Source: Apiosordaria backusii
Taxonomy: Eukaryota > Ascomycota > Sordariomycetes > Sordariales > Lasiosphaeriaceae
Direction: 5' to 3'
DNA: 64,000 bases
NCBI GenBank assembly: GCA_030549205.1
Contig: JAUKTV010000008.1
Span: 1,364,001 to 1,428,000, forward strand
The notes beneath the pieces are model-generated. The model did not search any database. It was not told the origin of the DNA and was given only the letters and a program-made list of their open reading frames with translations. Below are positions 58,400 through 64,000 of the stretch, piece by piece (position 1 is the stretch's first letter; each line of letters starts with the position of its first letter). The position numbers and the translations under genes are program-made.

Positions 58400-61278
58400 T
58401 TAATGACTCAGCACCTCCTGGGCACCCCTCCCCTCCCTGTGCTCGAGCGGCTTGTCGTTACCCGCGTCATCCATATCAACATCCATATCCATGTTATTCT
58501 GGTGTTGTTGTCTGTTATTGTTAATGCTCTCTTCCTCCATCCTTTGCGCCTCCTCGTTCTCCCGCATGAGCGCCTCTTCCTGTTCGCGCATCGCACGCTG
58601 CTCCTCACTAAGGGGCGTGTCGGTCGGTGGAGGAGGTGGCGGTGGAGGACTGGGTATAAGGTCTGCATCCACGTCCCCGGCTTCATCTTCCTTGAGGCGC
58701 TTGACCGAAGGAGTCTCAGAAAGGGTACCCTCTTGCGGCGAGTTGCCTTCGCCTTCGACGTCATCCTCGTCACGCTTTCTTTTGCGGCCGTCGGGTGAGT
58801 TGGGGGAGCTGGGCTCGGAGGAGGGGGTTATGTCATCTTGGAGGGGGGTAGGGGCTGAGCTATCGGCAAGACCAGCGTCGGTTGGTTGCTGTGACGAGGA
58901 GGATGGCTTGTCGGAATCGGCAGATTTACTGCCCTTGTTCTTCTGCTGCTCCTTGTACTTGACAACGGCGCGATCGAAAAAGTCTCGTACATACTTCTTA
59001 ACCTTCTTCTCTTGCTTGGATGAGATAGATGTAGGGTCTTCGACGCGGTTGTTCTTATAGTCGGAAGCAACGAGCTTCTTGTTGACTTCGCGAGCAAACT
59101 TCTTGAGGTCTTCCTTGGGAAGCTTGCCGTGGAACTTTTCAACCACGTACTTGACATGAGGGAAAAGCTGGAAATTGGTTAGCTTGGGTTGTCATACACA
59201 AGACCAAACAAGAACTCACCGTGTTCTCGTAGATCTTCATCTGTTTCTCGATCGGCAGAGAACGCCACTTTTCCTTCTTGGGTTCAGTAGTTGGAGTACT
59301 GGACCGTTGGGGGGTATGGGTGGCGGAATGTCTCGGCGTGACCTCCTTGGTCAGACTGTCGATGATATCCTGTACCGCCTTTTGACCTTGCTGCGCCTTG
59401 GTTGAAGTCTTGGAAGTCGAAACGGCAGGTGCGGTAGGCCGTTGCCACTGAACCTTGCCGTTCACATCATAAAAGTAATACCGCCCTGTGTTATCCGTGG
59501 TAACATGCCAGCCTTCGGGCAGATTGCTGGGCAGCTTCCGTGGTGGACGCTGGCCGTTGAAGAAACCTACATTTCTTTGTGGTACCTTGTTTCTTGGGCC
59601 GGTAGGAATGTTCATATTGGCCAAAGGGTTCGCGACTTTGGAGGGCTCATCGCGATCCATATTGCGACGCTCCTCAAATGGATTAGAAGTCGCAGGCGTT
59701 GTGGCATCCTTTTCTTTGCGAGGGATACGGTATGCCGTGGACAACTTGCCCCACTCCTCTAGTAGCCTGTTCGCCTGGAACGCAACCTTTTCGTGAGTCG
59801 ACGAGGTCAGCGGTTGTATGGTTGCCTCAATGTTCGAATCCGCGATCTTGTTCTTGGTGATGCGCGGCAGGTTGTAGAGGATGTCGAGAATCTGCAGGAC
59901 CACATTGGTGTCGTCCTTGAAGGAGTTGAGCGTGGTCTTGAGAATCTGGTAACCGTGCATCCTCACCACCCTATGGCGAAGCTGCTCGTCTTCTGTGGCC
60001 TGAAGGCGGCTAAGCAGCTTGACAGCGATCCACTTCTCTTTGCACTGCATAAGAGTGGCCATGACTTTGTTGACACCATCTTCGTCGAGTGATTTGGGCT
60101 GCAAGCTGTTGACATATTCCTCGTCATCCTCGGTGACCTTCTTCTTGCGGGGCTTCTTGGCAACCGCCGTGTCCCAGCTGTCTCCGCCATCCTCAATGCC
60201 GAGGGCTTCAATCGTCGCAAGTGACAATTTGGTCGCACGCTCTGTTTGCGTCTTGCCGCCGATGAAGCCCACGCAGTTTTGCTCACCGCAGTAGCAGGGT
60301 TGCGGGTCAGCGCCGTAGCGATCCACATTGTAGTTGAACACAAGCTCCTCGCCAGCGCGGATGGGGCGCCCGGCAAAAATGCCCATGCGCAGCTTCTCAC
60401 CAACCACCCACTTGTCCACATAACAGTTGGGATTGCACGAGTGGTTGCAGAACCGCCCCAAGTTTCCCTTCTTGGTCGCGTCAACAAACTCACTCTTGGT
60501 AAGCGACATGAAATAAAAGTGCTTGATGCCCTCCCGGTCGTACTTGATCATCCGGTTCCGGAAGGTGGGCTCATTGATGACCTCGCCAATATACTCGAAA
60601 ATGAAGTCGTTGGGCTGTAGATTTCGGTTCGCCCGGAGGCCGAACCCCTTCTTGTCTGTTTTGATGACTGAGACATCGGCATACTGCTTGCGCTGAAATC
60701 GCTGGTTTTGACAGCCTGGTCCGCAGTTGCAGTCGCCATCCACGCATTCGATCTTGGTCGCCCGGTTGATACAATCCGAGTCCTCGCCACAGGCGTGGTT
60801 TTCCTCGTACCCTGTGGGCAGAAAAAATTAGTGTGTCAGGGCGGGCAATTTGCCGACGAGCAGGAGATGGCAGAAACTTACGCCATTCTTCGGTACAGTC
60901 GCAATCCAGCGCGTCGTGATCTGACGAGCCCATATTCCGCGAGCCATAAAGGCAGTCGTTGATGACCTGAAACGTGCTGCATGCTTCTGCCGTGACATCT
61001 GGAAGGTGGTCGAACAGTGTCGGTGGACTCCTGGCTGGTTTCTGGGACGTCTTGCGAGAGAGCTTCGGGGCAACACCGTGATCTGGGGTCGCTGCACTCT
61101 CCCCTGCAGATTTTGAGTCGTCGGGCGACATGCTGGTGGCTCGCGAGTCGTTCTTGGAGTTGTTCGGGGAAGCCGAGTCGCTGGAGTCCTCCTTTCGTAA
61201 CCTAATGCCATTGGCCTTTGGCCTTTCCTCAATCCTGCCTTCCAGCGCCGGGCCTGAAGCGCGACCGTCTTCCTCCAT
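58400..61278 (-). CDS. SET2: Histone H3 lysine-36 methyltransferase SET2
   Basis: Three exons, complement(join(58400..59167,59220..60811,60882..61278)), give 918 residues. Set2 travels with elongating RNA polymerase II and methylates H3K36 on gene bodies. In order: a disordered N-terminus; a Cys-rich AWS domain about 126-172 ([21 protein letters not shown]); SET about 175-298 with [11 protein letters not shown] at 252-262 and FNYNVDRYG at 291-299; post-[11 protein letters not shown] at 305-312; a helical middle region ([16 protein letters not shown]); WW at 563-592 ([19 protein letters not shown]); and the C-terminal SRI domain about 650-755. The SRI domain binds the phosphorylated polymerase tail and is split by the 52-nt intron (IYENT / [16 protein letters not shown]). 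The end is Pro-run, Gln/Asn-rich and acidic. Start at 61278, the first ATG in frame. Confidence 0.97.
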
Positions 61279-61627
61279 GATGGATAAATTTGTGCGCAAG
61301 CGGCGCCAGAGTTGCGGGACGTGAGGAAACCGCTGGGTGGTTACGGTTGTTGTGGTTCAGCCCAGGAAGAAAAGGAACGTAACAAGCCCAGGGGCAAAGA
61401 AAGATACGCGCAGGGAGATGGGTTGCAGAACGCGCTGGACGGCGGGCTAAAGTTGTCAAAAGGAAAAACAACGTGTTGAAAAAGGGTGGCGGGAAGTCGG
61501 CAGCGAGGAGAGCTTTTGGTAGTTTGGGCGAGAGAGTGGGAGAGTGGGAGAGTAGAAAGTGGAAGAGAGGGTCGAGGTTGAGACGTGAGACTGAAGGAAG
61601 CTATTTCTGCGCCCTGACTTTGCGAAC
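61279..61627. promoter_or_regulatory. 349-bp SET2 promoter and leader
   Basis: Upstream of SET2 on the left and of the small candidate gene on the right. It has GGGAGAGTGGGAGAGT direct repeats near 61530-61550. No defined operator is seen. Confidence 0.4.
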
Positions 61628-61906
61628 ATGGCAACTCTCACCGTCGGGCGGGTTCATGGAAATGAGAACGGTCCCGTCGCTCCAAGCAAAATCCCAATCC
61701 AGACGCTCTATCGCGCGCCCTCACATCCACAGCAAATGCATCACGTCGAGAAGTCAATTGGCATGGCCGCGTTCAGCAATAAAGATGCCCTCTTCCCGAA
61801 GTTGCCAAGCCGACAACCCAGTGTGAAAGTTCCCAAGTCCACCACCTTGGCACGAACGGAAGCCGAGTTGAGCCGGCCCGTCATTGATCCGATCCGTGCA
61901 CGCTGA
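61628..61906 (+). CDS. Possible 92-residue small protein
   Basis: An intronless ATG-to-TGA frame divergent from SET2. I do not recognise the protein. Its third codon positions favour G or C, as in the neighbouring genes. The translation is not low-complexity: it begins MATLTVGRVHGNENG, contains a segment MAAFSNKDALFPKLPSRQPS, and ends RPVIDPIRAR. It has no signal peptide or membrane segment. It may be a genuine small cytosolic or nuclear protein, or chance. Conservation of this frame in related fungi would decide. Confidence 0.35.
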   Translation: MATLTVGRVHGNENGPVAPSKIPIQTLYRAPSHPQQMHHVEKSIGMAAFSNKDALFPKLPSRQPSVKVPKSTTLARTEAELSRPVIDPIRAR

Positions 61907-64000
61907 TGGGCTTTATCGATGTTGCTACCACTGCCGAGGAAATAAGAATTGCGCAAATCATGCTGGTGATGGCTTTTAAACTTATTCGGTTGGCGGGTCT
62001 TTTCGGATTTTAAAGTCAGTCTATTTTGAGGCATGCGACTGGGCTTCAGTTGAAGTTAAACAGTGTGGTAGATCGGAAGATGGGAGTCCCCCAAAGACCA
62101 ATATATCAGCCCGATCAATATCAAACGGAAAACGCCACACACGGGAAATACCTTTCGTCTTCTCATCCGGGAACAAACAAGGTATCCAGCCGAAATCCAG
62201 GAAGATGTCACAGAACGTGTTTGTATTATGTGGTGGTGGCAGCAACCAGAGCACTACATTGTCACGTAACGTGTGAAACAAGCCCCCGCAGCCATCACAT
62301 TATGGACGCCGGTACGGTAGGTAGGTAGGTTTACTGTCTATGTGATGTCAGGCCGATGAACCCAGTTAGGCATTGATGTGAACAAGTCCCCTTGACCCTG
62401 TGGCATATATTGTCAGTCGTATAGTCTGGCACCACGCTCTCCACGCCCGGGTCTCCAGGAAACACCCAATCTTTCCATCACACTTCTTAGCAATTTGTGA
62501 AGGCCCTTGCAGACGGACCCGGAGTGGCATGCATGATGACTATGCAAGGTGTCTGGTATTGGGAACGGGCACCACGGCATGAAGACAGCCCTTTATCTTG
62601 TAACCCGTAGAACTTGGAGGGGGAGAAGCTGGCCCCCGTTGCCGGTAGCATGCCAGCACATCGTGCAGGATGGGTGAGGTGGAGAAGTGCCTGGCGGTCT
62701 GGGGGCTGTCGAGATTTAAGACCTTGGGGGGGCGCCTCCGAGAATAGTGAACAGGCATTCAGCAACATTTCATCGACATAAAACTTATATCGCCATGCTC
62801 GACGACATATATCGACCCACCTCTCCCAGACGATGCGGCTCTCCGACAAGAGACCACAGCGGCCGTCATCCCCGCCTCTGACTGCCATTGGTGAGATCGG
62901 CCCAGTGGCCCAGCCAATGTGGTCGACAGTCTTTTTCCCGCCTCGATCCGTGGTGGGGTCTGGATGGGCCAGCCAAAGACAGGACCAATTGGACCACTTC
63001 CGACATTCAACTCTAGTTCGACGTACACGACGACACTACAACTGTTTTTGTTTACTTGCTTTATCGTGATGCGACTCGACATGCGACTCCGAGGTCGAGA
63101 ATCACGAGTCGAGAAGCGACAGCTCCATTTTTGGGCAGAAAAGGCCGTTGGGTTGAAATCTGATCTGTCTGCGAGTGCAGCACCGCCAGCCTATGGGATC
63201 CTGCCGTTCTCTTCCCCAGATGGCCGCATCCTATCATGGCATGGCAAGACAAGCAAAAAGGAGGGTCAGGTGCAGCTGCTGCATGTCGCTTGGACTCGCG
63301 CGCATTTGCATCCACCGCTAGCTGAACCGTCGCCTCCCGACGGCGCCTGTCACGGTTGGCGATCGATTTGGGCAGATGGGTGGGACATGTTGCGCACGCG
63401 GCGGCACGTTGCTTCTTTCCATCGTCGACGGGCATGGGCATGGGCATGATAGCTGAAGAACACCTATCAAAGGATGGATCGTGGGATATCAGATTGCTGT
63501 TTGATATCAGGTGGCGGCGGCCATCAGAAATGACAGCATGCTGCCGGTCCAAAACAGGGAAGCAAGGTGAGATGAGAAGGTGGGAGTGCGTCACGCAACC
63601 ACACATCTTGTCCCAAGCCTCCCGGCTCCAAGTCGGAGCAACTGAGGTGTCTTCTGCCTCCATTATTACTCCATATCATTACTGAATACAGGCGGGAGGG
63701 AGGCGCTCGGCTGGCTTTAGTTCTGCCTTCAGCCGGAGCCATACCCACAGCACCTATGCTCAGTCAGGTTGATATGTCTTGCCCCGATGTTGCTGTTGCT
63801 GTTGCTGCAACGCGGGTCGAATCTAGGTCGAATCTAGGTCGAGGTCCACACACCCACCACTTGGGCAGGTGATCGCGCTGCATCTGCAAGTTCTGCAATT
63901 GTTGTGGCACATCCTGGCCAGTATTATTGATGAGCTGCGCAGCTGCGCGACAGAGATTCGACGTCGGATCCGATCCGGGCGCGGGGAAGGGAGATGAACT
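61907..64000. other. 2.1-kb region without a recognised gene
   Basis: Open frames here, including one of 176 codons at 62919-63449, overlap others on the opposite strand and show no family motif. A GGTAGGTAGGTAGGT motif lies at 62316-62330 and short repeats lie near 63786-63845. A gene may begin beyond the window edge. Confidence 0.5.
63814..63845. repeat. GGTCGAATCTA tandem repeat
   Basis: Two perfect 11-bp units plus a partial third (GGTCGAGGTC), immediately after a TGTTGC hexamer repeat at 63788-63808. Confidence 0.85.

Noticed and set aside
62919..63449. 176-codon open frame near the right edge
   Set aside because: A 200-codon frame is open on the opposite strand over the same bases. 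The translation has scattered Trp/Arg and no domain pattern.

Overview
The window is nuclear DNA from a filamentous ascomycete, most likely a sordariomycete close to the Sordariales. Genes are intron-rich. Introns are short (about 48-293 nt) with GTRNGY-type donors, CTAAC/CTGAC-like branch points and YAG acceptors. The gene set fits: a complex I accessory subunit and ATG101 (both absent from Saccharomyces), a DUF1770 protein, a C2H2 plus fungal_trans regulator, and an SH3-RasGEF. There is no bacterial, plasmid, viral or CRISPR content and no recognisable transposon.

Layout. 1-3029: gene-free low complexity. 3030-4563 (-): unrecognised Pro/Gln-rich protein. 4564-8942: long gene-poor stretch. 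8943-9580 (+): RNA polymerase I/III subunit AC19. 9784-10474 (-): complex I NDUFA6/B14. 10841-11289 (+): splicing factor BUD31 with a reading-frame break. 11782-12832 (-): ZNF511-type zinc-finger protein. 13631-16919 (+): EST1/SMG7 family. 17659-19178 (-): adenosine kinase. 20029-21027 (-): ribosomal protein uL2. 23349-25523 (+): DDT/WHIM-like chromatin protein. 26448-27021 (-): DUF1770. 27841-29425 (+): release factor eRF1 with a reading-frame break. 30464-31542 (+): prephenate dehydratase. 31830-33074 (+): HTD2-like mitochondrial dehydratase. 33356-35171 (-): PEX3. 35674-36528 (+): ATG101, followed directly by a 237-codon open frame in the same phase. 38277-39572 (-): GH16 glycosidase with a probable frame break. 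41644-44264 (-): C2H2 transcription factor. 44265-51767: 7.5 kb without a gene. 51768-55441 (+): CDC25-type RasGEF. 55442-58399: gene-free. 58400-61278 (-): SET2. 61628-61906 (+): possible small protein. The rest is gene-free.

Most genes are housekeeping and are not functionally linked in an operon-like way. They cover transcription and RNA (AC19, BUD31, SMG7, SET2), translation (uL2, eRF1), metabolism (ADO1, PHA2, HTD2, complex I), autophagy and peroxisomes (ATG101, PEX3, possibly DUF1770), and Ras signalling. PEX3 and ATG101 share a 502-bp divergent promoter that contains a telomere-repeat-like element.

The most unusual signal is the long open frame continuing past the ATG101 stop codon. 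It could be reached by stop-codon readthrough or by removal of an exact 60-nt GT-AG segment that ends in the stop. It would add an Ala/Lys/Glu amphipathic helix resembling 11-mer membrane-binding repeats. A second pattern is that three genes (BUD31, eRF1, GH16) each lack one base in a C/G homopolymer, most simply explained as assembly errors. A third is that many genes switch on the coding strand from C-rich at the 5' end to G-rich at the 3' end.
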